64,000 nucleotides of DNA from Nonomuraea africana (GTDB taxonomy: Bacteria; Actinomycetota; Actinomycetes; Streptosporangiales; Streptosporangiaceae): the NCBI RefSeq assembly GCF_014873535.1, contig NZ_JADBEF010000001.1, positions 4,464,001-4,528,000 of the forward strand. The letters run 5' to 3'. Positions 16,419 through 23,543 of the stretch are shown one piece after another (position 1 is the stretch's first letter; every line of letters starts with the position of its first letter). The notes under the pieces were generated by a model. It worked only from the letters and a program-made list of their open reading frames with translations. It did no database searches and was not told where the DNA came from. A program made the translations under genes and the position numbers.

Positions 16419-16735
16419 GCCAGCCTCCTTTGAGGGGTCTTGGCGGCTCCCGGCGTTTCCGCCGGTGGAGCCAACATTCGCAGACCCCACCGACATTTCC
16501 GCCGGGCGGCCGGACGAGGAGCTTCCCCTCTCCCCGTCCGGCCAGGGCGCGCCCACTCGTCTCCGCCGACGACGAGGACGCGCCCTTCGCCCGGGGGACC
16601 CGACCGCGGGCCCCGCATGGGGGTGGCGACGCCCGCGACCAGGTCCTTCGACGTGAGCCGCGAGCCTCACGTCTTGTCATCGAACATAATTTCGATGACC
16701 GTGGATGTCAACCGATTCCGCGAACACAGGTTCGA
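16419..16735 (-). other. 317-bp leader region of the HEPN gene
   Basis: The gap between the HEPN start and the ferredoxin stop. It holds the LexA-type promoter (16677-16735), then a GC-rich leader. Near the HEPN RBS, 16440-16474 folds into a stem with a GAAA tetraloop (CCGGCG-GAAA-CGCCGG) and two mutually exclusive outer pairings, GGCTC/GAGCC or TTGGC/GCCAA. A 67-codon ORF (16415-16618) overlaps the HEPN start as ATGA; only its first 25 or so codons look coding-like, so it may be a gene remnant. Confidence 0.4.
16677..16735 (-). promoter_or_regulatory. SOS-type promoter with two LexA-like boxes
   Basis: On the minus strand TTGACA (16711-16706), 17-bp spacer, TATGTT (16688-16683) is a near-ideal promoter. 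Box 1, TCGAAA-TTAT-GTTCGA, covers the -10 and is embedded in a perfect 8+8-bp palindrome (16677-16698). Box 2, TCGAACCTGTGTTCGC (16735-16720), lies just upstream of the -35. Each matches 11 of 12 fixed positions of the actinobacterial SOS box TCGAAC-N4-GTTCGA. Confidence 0.75.
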
Positions 16736-16927
16736 TCAATGGGCCGCCAGGGCGCCCGAGGGGCAGAGGGTGACGGCCCGCCTGACGGCCTGCTCCTGAC
16801 CGGCCGGCACCTCGGCCGTGAGCACCACGACCAGGCCCTCCTCCTCGCTCTGGTCGAAGACGGCGGGCGCGGTCAGCGCGCACATGCCCGCCCCTATGCA
16901 CACCCCCGTGTCGGCCGTGACCCTCAC
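16736..16927 (-). CDS. [3Fe-4S] ferredoxin of the P450-partner type
   Basis: 63-aa ferredoxin. The cluster ligands are Cys9 and Cys15 in CIGAGMC plus the C-terminal CP in TLCPSGAL, the CX5C...CP arrangement of 3Fe-4S ferredoxins that donate electrons to bacterial cytochromes P450. The GTG start overlaps the stop of the upstream P450 relic (GTGA). With its P450 reduced to 27 codons, this ferredoxin has no visible partner here and may serve another P450. Confidence 0.88.
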   Translation of the reverse strand: MRVTADTGVCIGAGMCALTAPAVFDQSEEEGLVVVLTAEVPAGQEQAVRRAVTLCPSGALAAH

Positions 16928-17007
16928 CACGTCACCCGCAGGCTGTGGACGCCGTAGATGCTCATGTCCGCGTCGAACCTGCGCTGACGGCTTATCGGAT
17001 AGGTCAT
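16924..17007 (-). pseudogene. cytochrome P450 relic (CYP105-like ends only)
   Basis: A 27-codon ORF with a good RBS (AAGGAG). Its first part, MTYPISRQRRFDAD, resembles the start of actinobacterial P450s, and its last part, DMSIYGVHSLRVTW, resembles their extreme C-terminus (family form YGVxxLPVTW). The roughly 370 codons expected between, including the heme-binding Cys, are missing, and the join is in frame. The GTGA overlap with the ferredoxin is the normal P450-ferredoxin coupling. Confidence 0.6.
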
Positions 17008-17088
17008 GCCGCACTCCTTCGTGAGATCCACTCCTTCCATGAAACATCATCAGATGCAAAATCTCAATCAGTGCAGTATTTTGGTTCC

Positions 17089-17691
17089 ATGAAGGACGAC
17101 ACGGGACTTCGAGCGCGTAAGAAGGCCCGCACCAGGCGTGCGCTCGTCACCGGCGCGATGCGGCTCTTCGCGCAGAAGGGCTACGAGCAGACCACGCTGG
17201 CCGAGATCGCCGCCTCGGCGGAGGTCTCGACTCGGACGTTCTTCAGCTACTTCGCGGGCAAGGAGGACGTGGTCTTCTTCGACACCGAGGAGCGCCTGAG
17301 CGAGACCCTCGCCATCGCCGGCCGGCGGCTGCCGGGAGAGTCGGTGACCGCGCTGCTGGCCAGGGCGGTGGAGGCGGGCGCGAAGTGGGAGGACGACCTC
17401 GCCGCCGAGCGCTTCCACCTGATCACGGCCGTGCCCGCGCTCCAGGCCAGGGCGCTCCATCTGCTGTTCGACAGCCAGCGACGGCTGGCGGAGGCGCTGT
17501 GCGCGGCCTACCCCGACGAACTCGACCCCGTGGCGGCGGCGGCCGCCGTGGGTTCCATGGTGGGCGCGGCGAAGCTGGCGGCCGTCATGACCCTGTCGAG
17601 GGGCGAGGATCGCGAGGCCGCCTGGACGGCCGCGCGCCGGGCGATCGAGATCGCCGCGAACGGCCTCGACTCGCTCGGCATCCGGAGCTGA
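17089..17691 (+). CDS. TetR-family transcriptional regulator
   Basis: 200 aa. N-terminal HTH: ARKKARTRRALVTGAMRLFAQKGYEQTTLAEIAASAEVSTRTFFSYFAGKEDVVF (described here as two adjoining motifs, about 10-64), followed by an all-helical ligand domain. Divergent from the P450 relic-ferredoxin pair, which it probably controlled. TATTTT lies 6 nt before the ATG, so the transcript is likely leaderless. The intergenic stretch 17030-17090 is clearly AT-richer than its surroundings. Confidence 0.85.
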   Translation: MKDDTGLRARKKARTRRALVTGAMRLFAQKGYEQTTLAEIAASAEVSTRTFFSYFAGKEDVVFFDTEERLSETLAIAGRRLPGESVTALLARAVEAGAKWEDDLAAERFHLITAVPALQARALHLLFDSQRRLAEALCAAYPDELDPVAAAAAVGSMVGAAKLAAVMTLSRGEDREAAWTAARRAIEIAANGLDSLGIRS

Positions 17692-17711
17692 CAGCCCGGT
17701 CGACCAGGGCA

Positions 17712-17739
17712 CAATTCAATTCTTGACGAAGTTAATTAC
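17712..17739 (+). promoter_or_regulatory. copy 1 of the 28-bp conserved operator, upstream of the ROK gene
   Basis: Begins CAATTCAATTC and ends AGTTAATTAC; the entire 28 bp is identical to 25357-25384 upstream of the fucosidase. It contains TTGACG and sits next to the -10 TAGGAT (17743-17748), 6 nt before the ROK ATG. It is probably the site where the ROK protein represses itself and the fucosidase operon. Confidence 0.7.
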
Positions 17740-17754
17740 TGGTAGGATGCGCTC

Positions 17755-18927
17755 ATGCTTGCCCCTGAGCGCCGTCCCGAACCGCTCACCAGCCCCGCCG
17801 CCGCCACCGTCTTCACCATGGTCCTGACGCAGGGCCCGGTGTCCAGGGTGGAGATCGCCCGCCGTACGGGGTTGTCGTCCGCCGCGGTCACCAAGGCCGC
17901 GCGGCCGTTCATCGAGGCGGGCTACCTCGAGGAGCTCGAGGCCACCGAGCGCTCGGGGCCGGGAGCCGGACGTCCGGCCAGCCCGCTGGCGATCAGGCCG
18001 GACAGGGAGTTCTTCGGCGGGGTGAAGATCACCGGGGACGAGCTGATCGGCGTGGTCACCGACCTGCGGGCGCAGGTGCTGACCTCGGCGCGCAGGCCGC
18101 TGACCGACTTCGCGGTGGAGAGCGTGGTGGCCGACATCGCCGCCCTCGTCGCCGACCTGCTCGCCGCCTCCCCCGCCTACGGCCAGCGCTGCCACTCTCT
18201 CGGCCTGGCCGTCTCCGGTGACGTCGACAGGGCCGCGGGCGACGTGCGCTACTCCCCCTTCCTGTCGTGGCGGCAGGTCCCGCTGGCCAGGCTGGTCGCG
18301 CGGGCGACGGGGCTGAGCGTGACGGTCGAGAACGACGTCAAGGCGCTCACCGTGGCCGAGCAGTGGTTCGGCGAGGGCATCGGGGCCCCGTCGTTCGCGC
18401 TGGTCACCCTGGGGGTCGGGATCGGCTGCGGGCTCGTGGTCAACAACGAGGTGGTCGCGGGCTCCCACGGGGTGGCCGGCGAGATCGGCCACATCCCGGT
18501 CAACGGCGAGGGCCCGGCCTGCCACTGCGGCGGGCGCGGGTGCGTGGAGGCCGTCGCGGGGACCGCGCCCATCCTCAGAGCCGCCCGCGCCGCCACGGGC
18601 GACCCCGCGCTGACCATCGACGGGGCGATCGCGGCCGCGCACGCGGGCGACGAGGCCGTCATGGCCGTCTTCGCCAGGGCGGGCCACGCGATCGGCCTGG
18701 CGATGGCGGCGATGGCCAACCTGGTCGGCCCCGAGCGGATCATCGTGACCGGCGACGTGGCGGGGCTGGCCTCCTACGGCCTGTTCGAGGAGGCGATCAC
18801 GTCGGCCTTCGCCGGTCAGGCCTTCGGCGCGGCCGCCGACTGCCGGCTGATTCTGCGGCCCAGGCCCTTCGAGCAGTGGGCCAGGGGGGCCGCCGCGGTG
18901 GCCATCCAGACGCTCTTCACGCTCTAG
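17755..18927 (+). CDS. ROK-family transcriptional repressor of the glycan cluster
   Basis: 390 aa. N-terminal winged HTH (about 15-70, RVEIARRTGLSSAAVTKAARPFIEAGYLEE), then a ROK sugar-kinase fold. The zinc motif CHCGGRGCVE is intact, and GVAGEIGHIPV carries the sugar-binding Glu and His. The kinase ATP motif DxGGTK is altered (GGVKITGDE), so it should sense sugar without phosphorylating it. Divergent promoter-like region upstream with a 28-bp element shared with the fucosidase. The following GH36-like gene is 12 nt away and probably co-transcribed. Effector unknown; a mono- or oligosaccharide freed by the cluster's hydrolases is likely. Confidence 0.88.
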   Translation: MLAPERRPEPLTSPAAATVFTMVLTQGPVSRVEIARRTGLSSAAVTKAARPFIEAGYLEELEATERSGPGAGRPASPLAIRPDREFFGGVKITGDELIGVVTDLRAQVLTSARRPLTDFAVESVVADIAALVADLLAASPAYGQRCHSLGLAVSGDVDRAAGDVRYSPFLSWRQVPLARLVARATGLSVTVENDVKALTVAEQWFGEGIGAPSFALVTLGVGIGCGLVVNNEVVAGSHGVAGEIGHIPVNGEGPACHCGGRGCVEAVAGTAPILRAARAATGDPALTIDGAIAAAHAGDEAVMAVFARAGHAIGLAMAAMANLVGPERIIVTGDVAGLASYGLFEEAITSAFAGQAFGAAADCRLILRPRPFEQWARGAAAVAIQTLFTL

Positions 18928-18939
18928 AGAGGACCCCCG

Positions 18940-20661
18940 TTGACGACCACCCAGATCTGGCAGCCCCACGACCAGGCCGACGGCGGCCTGCGCACCACGG
19001 AGATCCCGGCGGGACGGCTCGTTCTCGAAGCCACCTCTTCCTCCCCGCTCGCCTGGAATGTCACAGAAAGCCCCCAGGGCGTCCTGGAGCTCCTGGTACG
19101 GCCCGCAGCACCAGGAGTGGTCAGGATCGCCTGGCGGCTGCCCTGCGTGGACGTGACGGCCTACTGGACGCACGACAGCAACGAGCACCGAGGGCTGCCG
19201 CCCTTCTGGCGCAAGCCGCGCACCGCCTCCCTGGAGAAGGGCGCGCCCGTCGGCTGCCTGATCGGCGCGGGAGACGTGGCGGTGTGCACGTTCGCGGTCG
19301 GCGAGGTGGTCAGGCCGGTCCAGACGCGTACGGGGGTGGTGGAGGAGACCGGCGAGTTCGGGTTCTGGGTGGAGCACGAGGCCGCCCCCGAGACCGGGCT
19401 CGCGCTGCGCCTCGACCTCAGCCGCCGGCACTTCGCGCGGACGCTGGCCGACGTGGCCGCGTGGTGGGGCACCCCGGGGCAGGTGCCCCGAGCCGCGCGG
19501 ATGCCCGCCTACTCCACCTGGTACGCGATGCAGCAGCACGTCACCGCCGAGTCCGTCGAACGGCAGGCCGCGCTGTCGGCCGCGCTGGGCTGCGAGGCCA
19601 TCATCGTCGACGACGGCTGGCACAGCGACGACAGGGGACGCGGCTACGGCTACGTCGGCGAGTGGGATCCGGCGATCCCCCGCGTCGCCGAGCACGTGGC
19701 GCGGGTGCGCGAGCACGGCATGGCCTACCTGCTCTGGTACGCCCTGCCCTTCGTCGGGCGGCACACCGCGCTGTGGGAGCGGGTGCGTCCCTACACGCTG
19801 ACCTTCAAGGAGCACATGAACGCGGCCATCGTCGACCCGCGCTACCCGTTCGTCCGCGACCTGCTGTCCGACCGGCTGGCCAGAGCCGTCGAGGAGTGGG
19901 GCACGGACGGGCTGAAGATCGACTTCATCGACCAGTTCGCGGTCGAGAACCCGCCCGAGCCGGGCCCCGAGGCCGACTGCGCGTCGGTCACCGAGGGCGT
20001 GCGCCGCCTGATGGCCCAGCTCGGCGCCAGGCTGCCGGAGGGGTCGCTGGTGGAGCTGCGCCAGCCGTACACGAGTCCTGGGCTGTGGCCGTACGCGACC
20101 ATGATCCGGGCCTCGGACTGCCCGCTCAGCCCCGCGCACAACCGCCAGCGGACGGTGGACCTGCGGCTGATCGCGGGCCCGCTGGCCGTCCACGCGGACA
20201 TGATGATGTGGCACCCGTCGGAGAGTCCCGCGCGGATCGCGGCGCAGCTGATCAACGTGCTGTTCGCGGTGCCGCAGATCTCGGTGGACCTGGCCGCGCA
20301 GACGCCCGGGCAGACCGAGGTGCTCAGGTTCTGGCTGTCGTTCGTGAAGGAGCACGCCGAGGTCCTGCAGGGCGGGCTGTTCGAGCCGTCCAGGCCCGAC
20401 CTGGTCTATCCGCAGGTGCGGGCGAGCGCAGGCGGGGTCACGATCGTGGGCAGGTACGCGCCGATGCCGGTGGCCGTGCCCGCCGAGGGGACGCTCCTGG
20501 TGGCCAACGCCGACGACTGCGACCAGGTGGTGCTGACCGGCGAGGGGCGCGCGACCGCCACGGTGGCCGACTGCGCGGGCCGGCCCGTGAGCGCGGCCGA
20601 GGTGACGCTGCCCTGCGCCGTCACGGTCCCGACCGGCGGCTTGTTGAGGGTTCGGGTGTAG
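18940..20661 (+). CDS. GH36-like alpha-galactosidase (clan GH-D)
   Basis: 573 aa, no signal peptide, so cytoplasmic. A beta-sandwich N-terminus is followed by a TIM barrel: IIVDDGWH, LKIDFIDQF with the Asp nucleophile in the KxD motif, and RASDCP with the likely acid/base Asp, as in GH36/GH27 enzymes. A C-terminal beta domain follows. Starts with TTG behind AGAGAGGA, 12 nt after the ROK gene. Likely releases alpha-linked galactose or a related sugar from imported oligosaccharides; exact linkage unknown. Confidence 0.78.
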   Translation: MTTTQIWQPHDQADGGLRTTEIPAGRLVLEATSSSPLAWNVTESPQGVLELLVRPAAPGVVRIAWRLPCVDVTAYWTHDSNEHRGLPPFWRKPRTASLEKGAPVGCLIGAGDVAVCTFAVGEVVRPVQTRTGVVEETGEFGFWVEHEAAPETGLALRLDLSRRHFARTLADVAAWWGTPGQVPRAARMPAYSTWYAMQQHVTAESVERQAALSAALGCEAIIVDDGWHSDDRGRGYGYVGEWDPAIPRVAEHVARVREHGMAYLLWYALPFVGRHTALWERVRPYTLTFKEHMNAAIVDPRYPFVRDLLSDRLARAVEEWGTDGLKIDFIDQFAVENPPEPGPEADCASVTEGVRRLMAQLGARLPEGSLVELRQPYTSPGLWPYATMIRASDCPLSPAHNRQRTVDLRLIAGPLAVHADMMMWHPSESPARIAAQLINVLFAVPQISVDLAAQTPGQTEVLRFWLSFVKEHAEVLQGGLFEPSRPDLVYPQVRASAGGVTIVGRYAPMPVAVPAEGTLLVANADDCDQVVLTGEGRATATVADCAGRPVSAAEVTLPCAVTVPTGGLLRVRV

Positions 20662-20671
20662 CCGTCGAAGG

Positions 20672-20705
20672 CCCGGCTCCGGCGGCGAAGCGCGCCGGAG
20701 CCGGG
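20672..20705. terminator. terminator hairpin between convergent genes
   Basis: CCCGGCTCCGGCG and CGCCGGAGCCGGG form a perfect 13-bp stem with an 8-nt loop in the 49-bp gap between the GH36-like and beta-helix genes. Confidence 0.75.
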
Positions 20706-20710
20706 AGTTC

Positions 20711-22294
20711 TCAGAAACCGCCGGAGCGCCGCCGGTCGAGGAGTTGCGCCTCGTAGAGCGAGGGAATGGCCAGCCCCGGCCGGTTGGCGCCCTCGATGTA
20801 TCCCTCGGGCTGCCTGAAGGGGCCGTCGCCGGTGATCGTGCCCCTGCAGCCGATCGCGTAGTTCTGCGCGGTCGGCGGCTTCTGCACGATGAGCCTGCTC
20901 GTCGACACGTCGCAGTTCCACGCCACCGAGTGGGCCGCCGACCAGCCGTGCGAGGTGCCGTAGCGGCCCCTGTTGTACAGCCCGAGCGTGTAGCCGTAAT
21001 GCGGGTCGAGGTCGCGGTGGCCGTCGAACAGCAGGCCCTGCGACCAGCGGCGGTGCCCCTCGCTGGAGTTGAGGGCGTACTCGGAGGTGCCGCGCAGGAA
21101 CACCACGCCCGAGACCGTGCTGTGGCCGTTGGAGACGAAGGCGTGCCTGGCCTTGTAGGCGTAGCAGTCGCGGAAGAGCACCTGCTGGGAGTAGGTGTAG
21201 GCGTTGAAGTTGTAGCGGCGGCTGCCGGTGACGACGCTGACCGGATCGATGGCCCTGCAGTTCTCGATCGTGGCCCTGGTGGTCTCCTGGGTGGCCACGC
21301 CCGCCTGGGTGAAGTGCAGCATCGTGCAGTCGCGCACCCACGAGTCCTCGGTGCCCAGCAGCACGATCGCGTTGTAGGCGTGCTCCTCGTCCTGCTCGGG
21401 GTCGCCCGCGTACTCGATGTCGACGCGCAGCCGTTCGACGCCCACCTCGCTGACCAGCCCCGACCTGTCCCACCGGTAGAGGTGGGACTGCGACAGGGCC
21501 CGGTCGAGATGGTTGAAGACCGGGACGTCGATGGTCACCGTGGAGCCCGACACCTCACGGACGCGGCGGTTGTAGATCAGGGGGTGCTCCCCCACCTTCC
21601 ACGGCGGACCGGTGTCGTGCCCGCCGTAGTCGATGGCCCGCAGCCACGCGTCGGTGCACGGGTGGACGATGACGATGGTGTCGCCGGGACGCAGCGTCCC
21701 GGCGTCGGCCACCTCGAACCGGCGCTCGCCCACCTGGACGACGTCCGTGGTGATGTCGGTGCGGGTGCCCGGCACCTCGCCCTTCCACCCGCCCGCGCCG
21801 GAGCCGACCACGATCACGTCACGGTTCCTCGGGTCGTTGCCGGTGGCCTTGATGATCGTGTTGGCGCTCGGGTCGGCGCCGTCGCCCACGCCGCGCAGCA
21901 CGATGCCGTCGGCGCGGATTCTGATCGTTCCGGCGACCGGGTAATGGCCGGGCAGCAGGAGCAGCGCGCCGCGCCGTTCGCGGGGCAGCGCGGCGATCTC
22001 GTCGAGCGCGGCCTGGAGGTGCGCGGTGTTGTCGCCCTCGATCGGCCGGATCGTCCTGACGACGGGCAGGTGCGGGATGGGCCGTTCGCCGTTGCGGTAT
22101 CCGGCGTGGCTGAAGTCGGGGACGCGGTTGCCCTCGGCGTCCTGCTCGTAGACGAGGCGCCCATGCGTGCCGTAACGGACGAGCCTGGACTGCCAGGGGG
22201 TGGCGGCGTGGGCGGGCAGGGCGCCGGTCCAGCCCGCCGCCATGACGAGCCCGGCGCCGGCGATCAGTCCCCGCCGGGAGACGTGGCCGCTCAT
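20711..22294 (-). CDS. secreted right-handed beta-helix protein (pectate lyase-like)
   Basis: 527 aa. The N-terminus SRRGLIAGAGLVMAAGW followed by AHA is a twin-arginine signal peptide. The mature part has LLLLPGHYPVAGTIRI and long runs of beta-helix coils (VVFLRGTSEYALNSSEG, IENCRAID), as in pectate lyase-superfamily and polygalacturonase-like proteins. No catalytic signature lets me name a substrate. ATG overlaps the stop of the upstream lyase-like gene (ATGA), so the two are co-expressed and exported together. Confidence 0.72.
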   Translation of the reverse strand: MSGHVSRRGLIAGAGLVMAAGWTGALPAHAATPWQSRLVRYGTHGRLVYEQDAEGNRVPDFSHAGYRNGERPIPHLPVVRTIRPIEGDNTAHLQAALDEIAALPRERRGALLLLPGHYPVAGTIRIRADGIVLRGVGDGADPSANTIIKATGNDPRNRDVIVVGSGAGGWKGEVPGTRTDITTDVVQVGERRFEVADAGTLRPGDTIVIVHPCTDAWLRAIDYGGHDTGPPWKVGEHPLIYNRRVREVSGSTVTIDVPVFNHLDRALSQSHLYRWDRSGLVSEVGVERLRVDIEYAGDPEQDEEHAYNAIVLLGTEDSWVRDCTMLHFTQAGVATQETTRATIENCRAIDPVSVVTGSRRYNFNAYTYSQQVLFRDCYAYKARHAFVSNGHSTVSGVVFLRGTSEYALNSSEGHRRWSQGLLFDGHRDLDPHYGYTLGLYNRGRYGTSHGWSAAHSVAWNCDVSTSRLIVQKPPTAQNYAIGCRGTITGDGPFRQPEGYIEGANRPGLAIPSLYEAQLLDRRRSGGF

Positions 22295-23520
22295 CTGATC
22301 ACGATCTTGTCGAGCTCGGGGGTTCGCGCGCCCAGGTGGAAGAAGCGGATGGTGTTGACGCCGGCGATGAGCGGCACCGGCACCGTCGTGGTGGTGATCC
22401 GGTCGGGGGTGCCGGTCATGGGCACCTCGATCGAGTCGGCGCCGTTGACGCTGATCCTGAAGGACTGGGCGCCGTTGACGACCGCGTGGACGGTCAGCTG
22501 CCTGGTCGCGGTGGTCTCCGAGAGGATGCCCCTGACCACGGTGTAGTCGTAGGTGTTGCCGCCGATCAGGATGGTCTTGCGCCCGCCCGAGCAGATCCTG
22601 CAGTAGACGGGCTCGGCCGCGCCCTCGAAGACGTTGCCGGCCCGCTCGGCCTCGTACGCGCCGGGCGAGCGGTCGGGCTCGGGCAGCTGGACGGGCGGGG
22701 TGGCGGGACCGAGCTGCCAGGCTTTGAGGTCCTTGATCAGCATGTGGGTGTCCTGGAGCCCCGCGCTCCTGATGCTTCGGTAGATGCCCCACTTGGGACG
22801 GTTGTACTGTTCCTCGCTCCAGTAGAGGTCGATGTGGTCGGCCCGCGCGTCGACGAGCGTCGTACGGCCGTCGTGCATCGCCCAGCGCAGGTAGCCGTCG
22901 TCGGACGACTTCCACTCCAGCGTGACCGTGACCCACTTGTTCTGGATCGCGGCCAGGTCGTGGGTGGCGAACGGGTGGACCTGGTTGTCGGCGAGCGTCC
23001 AGTAGCGGGCCTCGATCTTCGGCACGCCGTTCTTGATCGGCAGCGTCAGCTGCATGACCGGCGTGCCGGTGTCGGAGGTCTTCACCTGCCAGATGTGGGT
23101 GAAGGCGGTGGTCGCGTCGAGGGTGTCGGGGAGGTACATCTGGTAGCTGAGGCGCCAGGTCTCGTCCTTGCGTATCTCCAACGGCCTGCCCGCGGAGTCG
23201 CGCATGCCCCGCACCTCGTTGCGCATGCGGTCGGAGCCGTCGCGGTCGACCAGGTGGGCGTCGAACCGGTAGGCGTCGCCCTCGGGGTAGACGTGCGGGA
23301 AGCCCTCGGGGTGCGAGCCGCGCCTATCGTCCTCCAGCGCCTCGAAGGCGTTGAGCCCGTCCTTGCGCGGGCTGGGGTTCCAGCGCAGCTCCCACTTGGG
23401 TCCGTGGGCGCTCGCGCCGGGGTCGGCGACGACGGGCCCGGTGGCAGCGGGAGCAGCGGCAGCGGGGATGGCGGGCATCAGCAGGGCGACGGTTAACAGC
23501 AGGGCTGGCAGGCGGGGCAT
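22291..23520 (-). CDS. secreted heparin-lyase-like polysaccharide lyase with C-terminal carbohydrate-binding domain
   Basis: 409 aa with a Sec signal peptide (about 1-23, ending AAA). The central jelly-roll region (WRLSYQMYLPD, FTHIWQVKT, KWVTVTLEWKSSDDGYLRW) resembles heparin lyase I and related lyases with a concanavalin-like fold. The last 130 or so residues (YEAERAGNVFEG, VNGAQSFRISVNG, GVNTIRF) look like a CBM35-type binding module. Probably cleaves an extracellular acidic polysaccharide. Sits downstream of GH97 with a 23-nt gap, same strand. Confidence 0.65.
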   Translation of the reverse strand: MPRLPALLLTVALLMPAIPAAAAPAATGPVVADPGASAHGPKWELRWNPSPRKDGLNAFEALEDDRRGSHPEGFPHVYPEGDAYRFDAHLVDRDGSDRMRNEVRGMRDSAGRPLEIRKDETWRLSYQMYLPDTLDATTAFTHIWQVKTSDTGTPVMQLTLPIKNGVPKIEARYWTLADNQVHPFATHDLAAIQNKWVTVTLEWKSSDDGYLRWAMHDGRTTLVDARADHIDLYWSEEQYNRPKWGIYRSIRSAGLQDTHMLIKDLKAWQLGPATPPVQLPEPDRSPGAYEAERAGNVFEGAAEPVYCRICSGGRKTILIGGNTYDYTVVRGILSETTATRQLTVHAVVNGAQSFRISVNGADSIEVPMTGTPDRITTTTVPVPLIAGVNTIRFFHLGARTPELDKIVIR

Positions 23521-23543
23521 CGGTGTCTCCTGAGGGTGCTGGT

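Noticed and set aside
16945..17088. Longer TetR ORF starting at 16945
   Set aside because: It would run through the divergent P450 relic and intergenic region; the family N-terminus and -10 place the start at 17089.
17716..20355. 879-codon minus-strand ORF opposite the ROK and GH36-like genes
   Set aside because: Low-complexity Arg/Gly/Ala/Asp translation with no motif; opposite strand encodes well-conserved enzymes.
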